64,000 nucleotides of DNA from positions 142,965,041 through 143,029,040 of the forward strand of contig NC_081406.1 in assembly GCF_030272615.1 (NCBI RefSeq), given 5' to 3'. The notes beneath the pieces were generated by a model that did not search any database, was not told the DNA's origin, and saw only the letters and a list, made by a program, of their open reading frames with translations. This document shows, in pieces, positions 37,384 through 48,068 of this stretch (its first letter is position 1; each line of letters opens with the position of its first letter). The stretch comes from Cryptomeria japonica. Lineage: Eukaryota > Streptophyta > Pinopsida > Cupressales > Cupressaceae. The position numbers were made by a program, and so were the translations under genes.

Positions 37384-39157
37384 CAATGCAATTTTGAAGG
37401 TTATTTCAAAGTACAATCAAGAATAATGCCCCAAACTATGACAAGGTATAAGGATGCCCCCTAGAGGAATTGGCTGGAAAAAAAATCTAGAAAATAGGCC
37501 AATTTGTCAAAAATAATGTTAGGACTAGACCAAGATGATTGCGAGGACCAACGGAAGAAATGCTAGTAAGTAGAAATTATAGGAAGAAAACAATTAGCGA
37601 TGAAGAAAAAATTGCTTTCACAAATACAAAAAAGTAGTTGAGAATCTTTATTTAATGTGGCAAAAATGGATGCATTGCACCATGACATGGAAAGCTAAGG
37701 CGACGATGCAACCCCCTTCATCTAAAATAGACATGGTGCAGACAAGGAATGATTCAACCATCCTAAGGTAGTGTGTGTGTGTGTGTCTAAGGTCGAGGTA
37801 TGTATGACAACTAGAATGTGAACATGCCAACATAGACATCCAAGACATACTTGCCCCAGAATTTTATGAAACATCCCGCAAACATAAAACAAAAACAAGA
37901 GATCATGAGTCATCTCAGCCACTATAAATCACTCAATGACATCACTGAGCAACATAGGAACATTGTCAAAGACAAATGAATGAAAGATAAGACTTTGAAA
38001 TCCAAACAAGTCAAACAACCATTCTAATCTTTATTGTCAAAGTTGATAAAATTGCTTTGGCTGGTAGGACAATTCATGCTACCTAGTTTTAGAGAATGCA
38101 TTTTCCCATCTAAGATTGGACATAGTCTCATTTCGAGTATACCACACCCTATATTAGACCCATGATAATATTAATGTTGAGAATGATTGATACGATAATT
38201 TTGATCAGTTTGAAAGCTTGCTTGGTTGAACAGTTCATCCATTAATGTGTGATTTGTTAAGCATGGTGATTATTGTGTTTTCTGTCTAACATCCACTCAA
38301 ATGTCTGTCTATGTACAAGAGGGACATTTTTATTAGCAATATGAAATGACAGTTACTTTTTTTGGATTTTTGGTATTTTTAATTATTTTTTTCAAGATCG
38401 TATTTGATTTTTATTGATTTTTCAAGACATTATTTGATTTTTATTATTTTTTTAGGACATTATTTGATTTTTATTGATTTTTTAGGACATATATTTTTTA
38501 TTGATTTTTTCAAGACATTATTTGATTTTTATTGATTTTATCAGGACTTCATTTGATTTTTATTGATTTTTTCGAAACATTATTTGAGTTTTAATGATTT
38601 TTTTAGGACTTTAAAGCTATATAGATGTCGTAGATTCTAAGTTGTTCACAATGATAACTCCATCAATTGATTATGACAAGGGATTTACCCTCAATTAAGG
38701 TCTGATTTATGTACAATGACCGAGACAAACATATGTATAGGTTGGCAGTTGCAGGGAAGATGAAATTCGATGCTAACCAATGACAGGCCTAGACAAGATC
38801 AAATCAAGAAAAATGAGTGTGATAAGGCATTTGTCACATTAGACATGTTACAAACTGAATAAAGATAGATGATGGAGCAATGACCTACTTACACATGGCA
38901 CTTGTTTGCTAGGTTTTCACCACGGTACTTGCCCAAAGTGCCTATTTGCCAGGTTTTCACTAGAGGGAGAATGATTTTTCTTTACTTTTTTTTTTTTTTC
39001 TCATTTTGTCATTTTTTATTTATTTCACACAAGGTACCCATTTGCCAGGTTTTCACTAAGGTGATGATTTTTTTTCTTAAATACAAATTTTTTGTATTTT
39101 TATCTTTTTCAATTTTTTTGTATTTTTTTAGGATCATATTATAAACTATTGAGAGAA
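37384..39157 (-). other. 3' spacer of E1 (between integrase and LTR) with tandem repeats
   Basis: No gene. It includes the 30-bp tandem array at 38391-38612. At 38887-39060 there are three copies of a tgccaggttttcacta motif separated by T-rich runs. C2 has the same two motif types in the same order (56299 and 56400-56480), so this is an inherited part of the element. Confidence 0.6.
38391..38612 (-). repeat. 30-bp T-rich tandem repeat, about 7.5 copies
   Basis: The unit is near ttcaagacattatttgattt plus ttattgattt. Copies drift between caagacatt, taggacatt and caggacttc. Confidence 0.85.
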
Positions 39158-39513
39158 TCATGTGTGGTACTTTTGGAGATACATGCTATTAACAAGATCT
39201 AATAGTGGTTGTCCTCTGGCATTGCCAACTAATATGTATGAGAACCATGTCATGAACTAACAATGAAAGGTCCTAGCCAATTGGGCTCAAATTTTCCCTT
39301 AATGATCTTTGCAGAGTGAGAATTATTAGGGTTTTATTTTAAGACCAGGTCCCCTACTTAAAAATGTTGCCCTTTGATCTTATTGTTGTAGTTGTGATGG
39401 AGATGATTTTGATAGGCCTACAAATGTGTCAGTGTTGTCTGACACCTTTCATCTAACATTTCCAACTAATGTAGCCTAGATACTCTGTATTTTTCATCAT
39501 CAATCAGGTGTTG
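39158..39513 (-). pseudogene. E1 integrase C-terminal part
   Basis: Reading down from 39513 gives LIDDEKYRVSRLHQLEMLDE, then about 39290-39250 KGKFEPNWLGPF, the typical tail of Tat integrases, ending YLQKYHT and a TGA at 39158-39160. Frames are broken in several places. It ends at the target site of solo LTR G (caaag 39514-39518) and resumes at 48381. Confidence 0.75.
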
Positions 39514-39718
39514 CAAAGTGTTGTCATCATTTTTGGCTGTCACAAAATAGGACAACCACTACAAATTTTGTCCAAATTTTGTCCAATTTGTAGTCCACGT
39601 GCTCTAAGAATGCTTTTCAAGGTAGTATTTTTCTCCCTCACATGTGATTTAGGACCCTCAATTATTGATTTGAAGGTTTTGGTCATTTTCTAGGCCTTTT
39701 TAGTTAGTTTTGTGTTTT

Positions 39719-40001
39719 GGTGTAAATTAGGGTTACAAACCCCAATTACACTTCCCCTTCAAAATTCTTAGTTTGGTACAAATCGGGTTTGTAACCCCAA
39801 TTTACACCACTTCATAGCCAAGTTTCATGTTAGGTGCAAGTCGGAGTTATAACCCCGACCTAACCTATAGCCTTAGTCTTCCTATTTTTGGTGCAAATCG
39901 GGGTCGTAACCCTGCCTTACACCAAGACCTCCCATTCTGATGCAAGGCGGGGTTGTAACCCTAAATTACACTGAATCTTCCTATTTTGGTGCAAGGTAGG
40001 G
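39719..40001 (+). repeat. Palindrome array of G, left part (units 1-5 and half of 6)
   Basis: Units of about 33-37 bp read like ggtgcaaatcgggg, a short middle such as ttgta, then accccgattt and acacc: imperfect palindromes. Starts are near 39719, 39775, 39832, 39890, 39939 and 39989, with a period of 49-58. The sixth is cut by element F. Confidence 0.85.
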
Positions 40002-40813
40002 TGTGATGTCCCTGATATAATTAAATAATAAATTTAATTACTTTATTGTAAGGCCCCAAATTTAATACCAAATCTTTCAGGCCCTTTATTTAATTAGATT
40101 AGTCAAGTCTTAGTTTGGTCTTGTCGGCCCATTTTTAACCCTTCGGGAAATTTCCTAGAGCCCATATTTATGGTCAAGTCTGTCATTTGTGTTAGTATGC
40201 AAATTTTGGTATTTTTCTCTATTGTGTGAATCCTTGTTGGAGTTTTGTTATCTGCCATTTTAGAGGTGAAAGACCCTCCCTATTTGGTATTTGCACTTTC
40301 GGTGAGACCCCTCACCCTATTATGTTCTATGTACTTGTTTTGAATGTGGCAAATCTGAACCTCATCATTGTTTATCTTCTCCAGTTGCATATTGGTTAAT
40401 TTGATTTACATGCATAAGGGATTCCTAATATTCAGAGTTCACTACTTATAAAAGATCAACCCCCTTCACCATACACCCACTGAAGTCCACCATATGGTTA
40501 TACCACCATACATCTCACCTTCACCGTACAACCCCACCGTACCTCTCACTCTCACCGTACATACCATTCATACACCTCACCCCACTATACATCCCCATCG
40601 TATGTCTCACCTCCACTATACATCCTCACCATACCTTCCCACCATACATCTCACCCCACCATACACCCTCACCTACACCGTATCATTCTACATCCTCACC
40701 ATACATAGCACCCTCACCTGCAACCTCACCCCCACTATACACCCTCACCCTCACCGTGCGGTCACACCCCATACATTCACAACCTTTTCGTACATTGACC
40801 AAGGAACATTATA
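40002..40813 (+). repeat. 5' LTR of element F, with C-rich short repeats
   Basis: It starts TGTGATGTCCC and ends cattata (CA to TA). 40455-40790 is a string of about 13 variants of accgtacatctcacc, which produces a long but meaningless His/Pro/Thr/Tyr-rich open frame (40494-40814). Confidence 0.9.
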
Positions 40814-40814
40814 G

Positions 40815-40826
40815 TGGTATGAAAGA
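40815..40826 (+). other. Primer-binding site of element F
   Basis: tggtatgaaaga lies one base after the LTR. It resembles the initiator tRNA-Met PBS with a few changes. Confidence 0.65.
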
Positions 40827-40867
40827 TGGTGATCTTTCTAGCTTGTTGTGTAGTGGATGCAAGTGTA

Positions 40868-41209
40868 TGTACAAGCTAGAGTTGTCGTTGCACCAAAAGA
40901 TCGACCTGTCAATGCTCGATACAACCACTAGACTTATAGAATCCATAGGATGCTATTAAACAATGTCGTGAATCCTCACAAGGGATGTTGGCCCACTACC
41001 AACAATCCCCCTCCCAACATCACTCACCATGGCCTACATGATTCTAACCTGTGACCAAGCTCTGATACCACTTGTTACAAGCTAGGTTGTTGTTGCACCA
41101 AAAGATCAGCCTGTCAATGCTTGATACAACCACTAGACTTATAGAATCCACATGAGGTTGTTAAACGATGTTGTGAATCCTCATGAGGGACGTTGGCCCA
41201 CTACCAATA
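40868..41209 (-). mobile_element. Miniature LTR retrotransposon (TRIM), 342 bp, complete
   Basis: Two direct repeats of 137 bp (40868-41004 and 41073-41209) flank an internal region of only 68 bp. Read on the minus strand, the internal region starts with an exact PBS TGGTATCAGAGC (41070-41059), two bases from the LTR, and ends with the polypurine tract GGGAGGGGGAT (41015-41005). LTRs start TGTTGGTAGT and end in ACA or its shortened form. A perfect 5-bp target duplication gtgta lies at 40863-40867 and 41210-41214. It has no coding capacity, so it must move with enzymes from other elements. The LTRs differ at about 15 positions, mostly transitions. It lies in the leader of element F, between PBS and gag. 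Confidence 0.93.
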
Positions 41210-41359
41210 GTGTACACTAGAAGGAGGTACCATTCGGTCAATCGAATGGGGGAGCCACATGACCCTGCAAGAGAAGTCATGGCACTATAAAGGGAGCTAA
41301 CTAGAAGCCAAGCTTAGCTTAATGACACCATAACTAGAGGGGAGCAATGACAACAAAAC

Positions 41360-41437
41360 ATGGAGGAAACCTTATGAAAATTGGCCTTGGGAAAAAAAAT
41401 GGAGGAAACCTTATGAAAATTGGCCTTGGGAAAAAAA
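41360..41437 (+). repeat. 39-bp tandem duplication in the leader of F
   Basis: Two copies that look identical by eye (41360-41398 and 41399-41437), each starting atggaggaaacc and ending in an A run. A third start, atggag, follows. The lack of differences suggests a recent slip or duplication in an otherwise decayed element. Confidence 0.85.
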
Positions 41438-41577
41438 ATGGAGAACATATTGGGTAGAGCGATGATTTGGTCACTAGAAGGTCAAACATCCAACATTCAC
41501 ATTCACGGCCGCTGATGCTAACTTTTGCTTAGAAATTAGAAGCACCACGTGGGGAGAAAGAACCCACCTTTCAGGAG

Positions 41578-42590
41578 ATGCAAGCACAATTGAACCAAGA
41601 TTGGAGGGATGCAAATCTTGAGGGGGACATATCCTTCAAGGATTATGCTGAGCTCCGGATGAAATACTCAGGTGATAGAATGTGGGGCTATTATGAACAC
41701 TATAATAATGACATCAAGTGGAAGGTTGGCAAGATCAACCTGTCATCCTTTGATGGGACCAGAGAAACCTCGACACGAGCTTTGGTTTAAAAAGAAGATA
41801 CCTACTTCCAACCCAACTTGATGCTTGAAGATGAAGCTATCAATTTTTCAACACTTCACCTGGAAGGAGTCATGCATGAGTGGTGGCATCATGGAATGGT
41901 CACTCTCAACTATGACCAGATAACTTCCTATGATGAGTTCACAAAAAATCTCATAGATCGATTTGATCGGAAGGATCTAAAACTCAATTTCAAGGAGTTG
42001 GTGCAACTAAAATAGTTGGGACCTGTGGATAGCTACATCATAGAGTTCTAGAGACTATCCATGTTGGTAACAGACATCTCAAAGAGTAGATTGGTGGTCT
42101 TGTTCATGGAGGAATTGATGGAACCACTAAAAGATTGGGTGAAAGGGTTCAACCCTAGCACGCTCACGAAAGAAATAAAAAAGGCCTATAACATGGCAAC
42201 ATCTTCCACTTCCAGAAATTTTGGACATACCAAACCACATTTTGTTCCAAAGGAGAAGGATAATAAACCCTTTCTGAAGAGGTCATCACTCGATGAAGCC
42301 ACAAAATAGGAACTCAAAAGGAATAAGATTTGTTTCACCTGCAAGGAGCCATGGGAACCAGGACACCGATGTTTGGGCAAAGGAAAGATTTACTATATTG
42401 AAGTGATATCTGATGGAGAAGAGGAGCATGAGGAAAGTGAACTACCAAGGGAAGAATTTGTCAAAGAAACCAGCCTGGCTGAGAGAATCTCCACATTGGT
42501 ATGGAGGGGAGGTGTCATTGCCACACTGGCGGGTACCCCAAGGTGTAGTGTATTTAGGGTACGTGGTACACTCCAAGGGTAACAAGTCCT
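41578..42590 (+). pseudogene. gag: Gag relic of element F
   Basis: Frame 1 holds the retrotransposon gag core: VGKINLSSFDGT, then HLEGVMHEWWHHGMVTL (about 41850-41905) and FTKNLIDRFDRKDLKLNF. A zinc knuckle of the plant chromovirus type, CFTCKEPWEPGHRC, sits at about 42330-42372. Stops interrupt at about 41788, 42013, 42049 and 42307. The true start is not clear; 41578 is just the first ATG of the open part and gag-like text may begin slightly earlier. Gag would package the RNA. Confidence 0.8.
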
Positions 42591-44780
42591 GGTTATGCTC
42601 GACAGTGAGGCATCACTCAACTTCAAAAACTCATCACTCGTCACCTGAAGGGGTTTGTGTACAAAGGAGCATGAAGGGTTTGAGGTCAAGGTGGAAGGAG
42701 GAAATCTCCTATCATGCACTCACCTAGTTTCGCAACTGAGAATCACCATAGGAAATTACATGGTGATCGACGACTTCTTTGTAGTAGATCTAGATGACAC
42801 AAATGTCATATTAGGCATTCAATGGATGGAGACCCTCGACCAATACATGCAGAGCTTCAAAAGGATGGATTTCTCATTTAAGGTAGATGGCAGGAAGCTG
42901 GTTCTTAGAGGAATGTCGAATGGTAGTCCAAGGGAGATTTCTGCCAAATGGATGGAAGCCATCTTTAGACATTATGAAGTAGTCTTGGTAGCACATTGCT
43001 TGATCTTGACAAAACCTTTGAAAGAGAAATCGACTTACTACCAAGATGAGGAACTTTAGTCAGTTTTGGATAAGCATAGTCTGGTCTTTGTTGATATTCC
43101 ACCTGGTATACCCCCACATTGAGGGTTTGAGCACACCATCGAGTTGGAGGAGGGAGCAAAACCTATTATCACCATACCCTATCGCCACCCAAAGAAGTTG
43201 AAAGAAGAGATAGAGAAAATGACCCATGAAATCCTTGATAAAGGATTGATCTGGCCCATCTCTAGCCCCTTTGCATCCTCGGTGGTACTGGTGAAGAAGA
43301 AAGACAAAACTCTCAGAATGTGTGTTGACTACCATGCACTGAACAAGAAGACTATTGGGAATAGATACCCCATTCTCAGGATCAATGAGATGTTGGACGA
43401 ACTACATGGCGCAGTCTATTTCTCCAAAATTGATCTCCGCTCCTACTACCATCAGATCCATATGAGGGAGTAAGATGTGGAAAAGATAGCCTTCCATTTC
43501 CATTACTAACACTATGAGTTCTTGGTCATGTCATTTGGATTAACCAATGCTCCGACCACTTTCCAGTCCTGCATGAACCACATCTTCAACAAACAACTGC
43601 ATAAGTTCCTACTGGTATTCTTCGATGACATACTCATCTATAGCAAGACCTGGGAGGAACACTTGGGACATTTGAATGAAGTATTGGGGATTATGAAATC
43701 GCAATCATTGTATGCCAAAAGGTCCAAATGTGAATTTGGAATGATCGAGGTCTTGTACTTGGGTCACGTCATCAACGCCTAGGGGGTACAAGTTCACCAA
43801 GAGAAGATTTAAGAAATTTTGGATTGGCCTCCACCCTAGACTCTCTCAGAGCTACATGGATTTTTTGGATTGTGCACTTATTATAGAGGGTTTGTGAAAG
43901 GATTTTCACAGCTTGGTGTACCACTGACAGATCTGACAAAGAAAGGATCCTTCCATTGGACTACATAGGTACAACCCACCTTCAATAAATTGAAAAAAGT
44001 TATGAGTACGTGTCTAGTTCTGGCACTACCGGACTTCACTTGCCCTTTCATCTCAGAGTGCGATGCCTCAAGTGAAGGCATTGGAGTAGTGTTAATGCAA
44101 GACCATCACCCCATTGCATTCCAAAGTCGTAAGCTTTTGGGAGCTGAGTGGTTGTACTCCATCTATGACAAAGAGATGCTTTCCATCATGCACGCATTGA
44201 CGAAGTTTTGGCAGTACCTCGTCGGGGCAAAGTTGGTCGTACAAACAGACTACAATATCTTGCTATATTTAATGGAGTAGAGAGATATGAATGAACAACA
44301 ACAAAAGTAGGTGAGAAAATTCTAGGAATTTGATTTCGACATTGAGTATGTGAAGGGAAAGAATAACATGGTAGCCAATGCCTTGTCAAGAAGGCTTGCC
44401 ATATGTTCTCTATCCTAGATTTCAGTGGATTGGAAGGAACCCCTATTGATTGAATACTCCAAGAATAATTTTTCTTGCAAACTGATGGATGGTCAAGTGC
44501 AAGATGACTGATATAATGTGGTTGATGACATCATTTACTACAAGGACAAAATTTATCTGGTACCCAAGTCTAAGATGAAGGAAAATATTCTGAAGAATAT
44601 GCACGACTTTCCCTTGGCTGGACACTCGGGATACTCAAAAACCTATAGACAGATCCGAGAAAGGTTTTCTTGGAAGGGACTTAAGAATGACGTCCTCCAG
44701 TATGTGTAGGAATGTGCCACCTGCCAGTAGAAAAAATCTAAGCACACCTTACCTGCCAGACTATTGCAACCACTGCCAAT
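42591..44780 (+). pseudogene. pol: Protease, reverse transcriptase and RNase H relic of element F
   Basis: This continues in the gag frame. Protease: VMLDSEASLNF near 42595, where the usual DSG/DTG has Glu for Gly. RT: GAKPIITIPYRHP at 43156, RMCVDYHALNKKT at 43315, SKIDLRSYYHQI at 43420, MSFGLTNAPTTFQ at 43527, and an intact catalytic VFFDDILIYS at about 43615. RNase H: ECDASSEGIGVVLMQ at 44055 and FDIEYVKGKNNMVANALSRR near 44340. The integrase zinc-binding start (HDFPLAGHSGYSKTY, then CATCQ) reaches 44735. Many stops are TAG where homologues have Gln or Trp, for example at 44707. A frameshift near 44780 separates it from the integrase core. Confidence 0.88.
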
Positions 44781-45868
44781 CCTGACCATAAATGGGATAG
44801 CATCTCGATGGATTTCATTACTAGGCTCCCCAAAGTGAAAGGAAAGGATTTAATTTTCGTTGTAGTTGACCGCTTGACCATTTATGCCCATTTTTTTGCA
44901 ATCCCCATAGGATACCAAGTGGTTCAAGTGGCTGAGTTGTTTTTCCATGAGGTATTCAACTTACATGGTCTACCGCGAAACATAGTCAATGACAGGGATA
45001 GCCATTTTTTGAGTACCTTCTGGATGGAGTTATTTCAATTGGTAGGAACTGAGTTGTCACCCAACATGAGCTACCATCCATAGACAAATAGATATACTGT
45101 GATTGTGAACAAATGGATGGAGGGTTATCTTAGGAACTACGTCTCAGCTCAACAGAAGGCTTGGGTTCGCTGGCTACATTTGGGTGAACATTGTTACAAC
45201 ACCACCTATCACATGTCAATAGACATGCTACCCTTCAAATTAGCACTATACAATTATGAACCTTCTTCATTTGTTGATCTGGCATTGAGAGACAGTCATG
45301 CATTGAGGGCCAAAGATTGGCTTCGAGAGAGTTTAGACATCCTAAAATCTCTCAAAGATAACCTGCAAAAGGCTCAGAACCAACAAAAGATGTATGCCAA
45401 CCGCCATTGGGTCGAGAAAAATTTTGAGGTGGGCAATCTGGTATACCTCCTACTTCAACCATATAGACAATCCTCCTTGAAGATAAGTGGTAAGGAGAAG
45501 TTGAAGTCATGTTTCTATGGACCCTACAGGGTGGTTCAGAGGGTGGGTGAAGTTGCCTACAAGTTGGAGCTTCTTGAGGGGAGTCAGATTCATAATTTTT
45601 TTCATGTATCATGTCTCAAGAAGGTCGTCGGGCAGCGCATGACAGTGTCCAAGGATTTTCCACCCATCGATGATGAAGGAAAACTAATTTTGGAGCCGAC
45701 AGAGATCATCAAGGTTAGAGAAGACAGGCTAAGATCACACACAGTCAAGGAGTTCCTTGTGCACTGGAAGAATCTATCAATCGAGGATGCCATCTAGGAA
45801 GGAAAGAAAATTTTGGAGCATCCAAGTCTACAATTGCTTGAGGGCAAGCAATTTTTGGCCCAGGAGGA
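44781..45868 (+). pseudogene. Integrase core and chromodomain relic of element F
   Basis: In the shifted frame, DHKWDSISMDFITRLPK (first catalytic Asp at about 44812) and VNDRDSHFLS (second Asp near 45000) are kept. The catalytic Glu expected in the QTE-VVN motif is replaced: the text reads YTVIVNKWMEGYLR at about 45095, with Val at that place. A TAG stands for the Gln of YHPQT. The C-terminal part includes YGPYRVVQRVGEVAYKLELL and ends with a chromodomain, EPTEIIKVREDRLRSHTVKEF continuing as LVHWKNLSIEDAI (about 45690-45795), then a TAG at the usual Trp. Chromodomains of this family steer integration to particular chromatin. Confidence 0.88.
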
Positions 45869-45869
45869 T

Positions 45870-46698
45870 TGTGATGTCCCCAATATAATTAAATAATAAA
45901 TTTAATTACTTTATTGTAAGGCCCCAAATTTAATAACAAATCTTTTGGGCCCTTTATCTAATTAGATTACTCAAGTCTTAGTTTGGTCATGTCGGCCCAT
46001 TTGTAACCATTCGGGAAATTTCACAGAGCCCATATTTACAGTCAAGTCTGTCATTTGTGTTAGTATGCGAATTTTGGTATTTTTCTCTATTGTGCCAATT
46101 CCTGTTGGAGTTTTGTTATCCGCCATTTTGGAGGTGAAAGACCCTCCCTATTTGGTATTTGTAGTTTTTATGAGATTCACCCCTCACCCTATTTAGTTAT
46201 GTGTACTTGTTCTGAATGTGGCAAATTTGAATCTCATCATTGTTTATCTTCTCTAGTTGCATATCTGTTAATTTGATTTACATGCATAAGGGATTCCTAA
46301 TATTCAGAGTTCACTACTTACGAAAGATCAACCCCCTTCATCACATACCCAATGGAGTCCATCGTACGGTTATACAACCATACATCTCACCTTCACCATA
46401 CAACCCCACCGTACCTCTCACCCTCACCATACATAATGGTTGTACACCTCACCCCCACCGTACATCTCATCTGCATAGTACATCCTCACCGTACCTTCCC
46501 ACCATACATCTCACCCCATCGTACATCATCACCGTACATCCCACCGTACATCCTCACCTACATCGTATAGTTCCACACCCTCACCGTATGTAGCACCCTC
46601 ACCTGCAACTTCACCTCCACTATACACCCTCAACCTCACCATATGGTCACACCCCATACATTCACAACCTTGTTGTACATTGACAAAGGAACATTACA
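45870..46698 (+). repeat. 3' LTR of element F
   Basis: It is a direct repeat of 40002-40813, starting TGTGATGTCCC after a purine-rich gcccaggaggat (45858-45869) and ending aacattaca. The C-rich accgtacat array lies at 46335-46660 and differs in copy arrangement from the 5' LTR. Confidence 0.9.
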
Positions 46699-47064
46699 CG
46701 GGGTTATAACCCTGACCTGCACCAAGTTTGTTCATTTTTGGTGTAGATCGTGGTTATAACCCCAACCTACATCATTTCCTTTGTGTTTTTTTTGAAGTGC
46801 CAAGAGTCAGTGCAAATTAGAGTTGTAACTCCTACTTGCACCATGTTCCCTTCTTAGCTGTAAATCAGGGTTGTAACTCTGACTTGTACCAGATTTCCTT
46901 CTTAGGTGTAAATCAGAGTTATAACCCTGATTTGCAACAGAGCCAGTTTTTCTTCCCTTTTCTTTTTCATAAGTGTAAATCAGATTTATACATTCGATAT
47001 GCACCTATATCATTGTCGACCCCTTCCAAATGAAAATCAGACTTATAAGTCTAAAATGCACTTC
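46699..47064 (+). repeat. Palindrome array of G, right part (rest of unit 6 and units 7-12)
   Basis: This continues 39719-40001 after element F. Units start near 46739, 46808, 46856, 46903, 46971 and 47028, each ggtgtaaatcag, then gttataac and a mirrored end such as cctgatttgca. The last two units are the most degenerate. Open frames on both strands here only reflect the repeat. Confidence 0.8.
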
Positions 47065-47434
47065 TTTCACCCCTTTTGGTCATTTTTGTCCAACCTCAGG
47101 AATTCTTCAAAACCATTTATGCAACTCCACTCCAAATGCTAGATTCAACACATTATGACCAAATGACTGTGAAATACAAGCTACCAAGTGAGGACATGAA
47201 GACTCCATTAGTGAATAATTTTAGAAACAAGAAAAGGCTCCAAAAACTTAGTCATTTTTATACATGATCTCTAGTCTAGTGTCATTTTGTAATAATACTT
47301 TGACACTTCAAGTGTCATTTTGTATGCACACTTTTGCATCTAGAATGTGCACATGTCCTAAGTCAAATTGAACTCTACCTTTCACTTGGTCACAAATTAG
47401 TTGTAATTTTCCTAGTTTCATGTTGAACCTCTCC

Positions 47435-47448
47435 TCTATATATATGCG
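47435..47448 (+). promoter_or_regulatory. Candidate TATA box of LTR G
   Basis: ctatatatatgcgg sits in the middle of the LTR, downstream of the palindrome array, as expected at a U3/R border. Confidence 0.45.
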
Positions 47449-47524
47449 GTTGCTCATTGTAATTTGGATTATTAGGAATCTTTAATCAATATGTCGAAAC
47501 TCTTCCATAGTGAAGAGAAAAAGT

Positions 47525-48068
47525 GAAACTTTGTGTTCCTATTGTTGTTTTACAAACTTGATGAAAAAAGAAGAAATATTTGGCATCTAGACTTTGTGTT
47601 AGATTCATTTGTGTTTATGGTGAGAGTGTTCTTATGTCATTTTCATTATAGTCTTATTTACTCAAGTAAAGGTGTGTAGAGAGAATATTATTAAAGTGTA
47701 GGAACAATTGTTGATTTGTGGACTTTGTGTCATACTTAAGCTCTTGTTATTAGGGTTAAGAATAGGTGAAAGATAGAGTTTTGAAGACTTTGAGCTTCAT
47801 TTTGTCATCTTAGTAGAAGGAGATAATAACTTGAAGACTTTGATCTTCATATTGTTATTCCAAGAAAAGATTATCAAAATTTGTAACAAGATATCAAGAT
47901 AGAGACTTTGTGCTTTACTTTGTTATCTTGGTACATACCTTGGGTTACACAAGTTATTTATAAAAGGTTGATAGGATTATAGTGACTACAAGACTTTGAG
48001 CTTGAACACTATTTTCTCATCTCAGAGAAGCAACGAGGGACTTTGTGCCTTAATGGAAACTTTGTTTC
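47525..48068 (+). repeat. Periodic gactttgtgc word in LTR G
   Basis: Variants of gacttt-gtgc or gactttgagcttcat occur near 47525, 47590, 47721, 47786, 47836, 47904, 47992, 48039 and 48058, often about 50-90 bases apart. They lie downstream of the TATA candidate, so they would be in the transcript. Confidence 0.7.

Larger units (their letters stand above)
40002..46698 (+). mobile_element. Element F: chromovirus-type Ty3/gypsy retrotransposon
   Basis: 5' LTR 40002-40813, PBS 40815-40826, gag-pol relic about 41578-45868, polypurine tract near 45860, 3' LTR 45870-46698. The right flank is cgggg (46699-46703) and the left flank taggg (39997-40001). The surrounding palindrome array predicts cgggg at this spot, so the left copy has changed by C to T and G to A at a CpG. 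Domain order is gag, protease, RT, RNase H, integrase, chromodomain, which places it among plant chromoviruses. A TRIM inserted in its leader. Coding carries about twenty stops and one clear frameshift. Confidence 0.88.

Noticed and set aside
39719-40001. Regularly spaced similar units as a possible CRISPR-like array
   Set aside because: Units are themselves drifting palindromes inside a plant LTR, spacers are not unique inserts, and there are no cas genes.
40494-40814. 106-codon open frame rich in His, Pro, Thr and Tyr
   Set aside because: It is the translation of the C-rich accgtacat array of the LTR of F and ends at the LTR edge; the same array at 46240-46593 gives similar frames.
46807-47033. 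Repeated open frames on both strands with recurring SYNPDL-like text
   Set aside because: They follow from the palindrome array of LTR G; both strands reading alike shows the repeat, not a protein.
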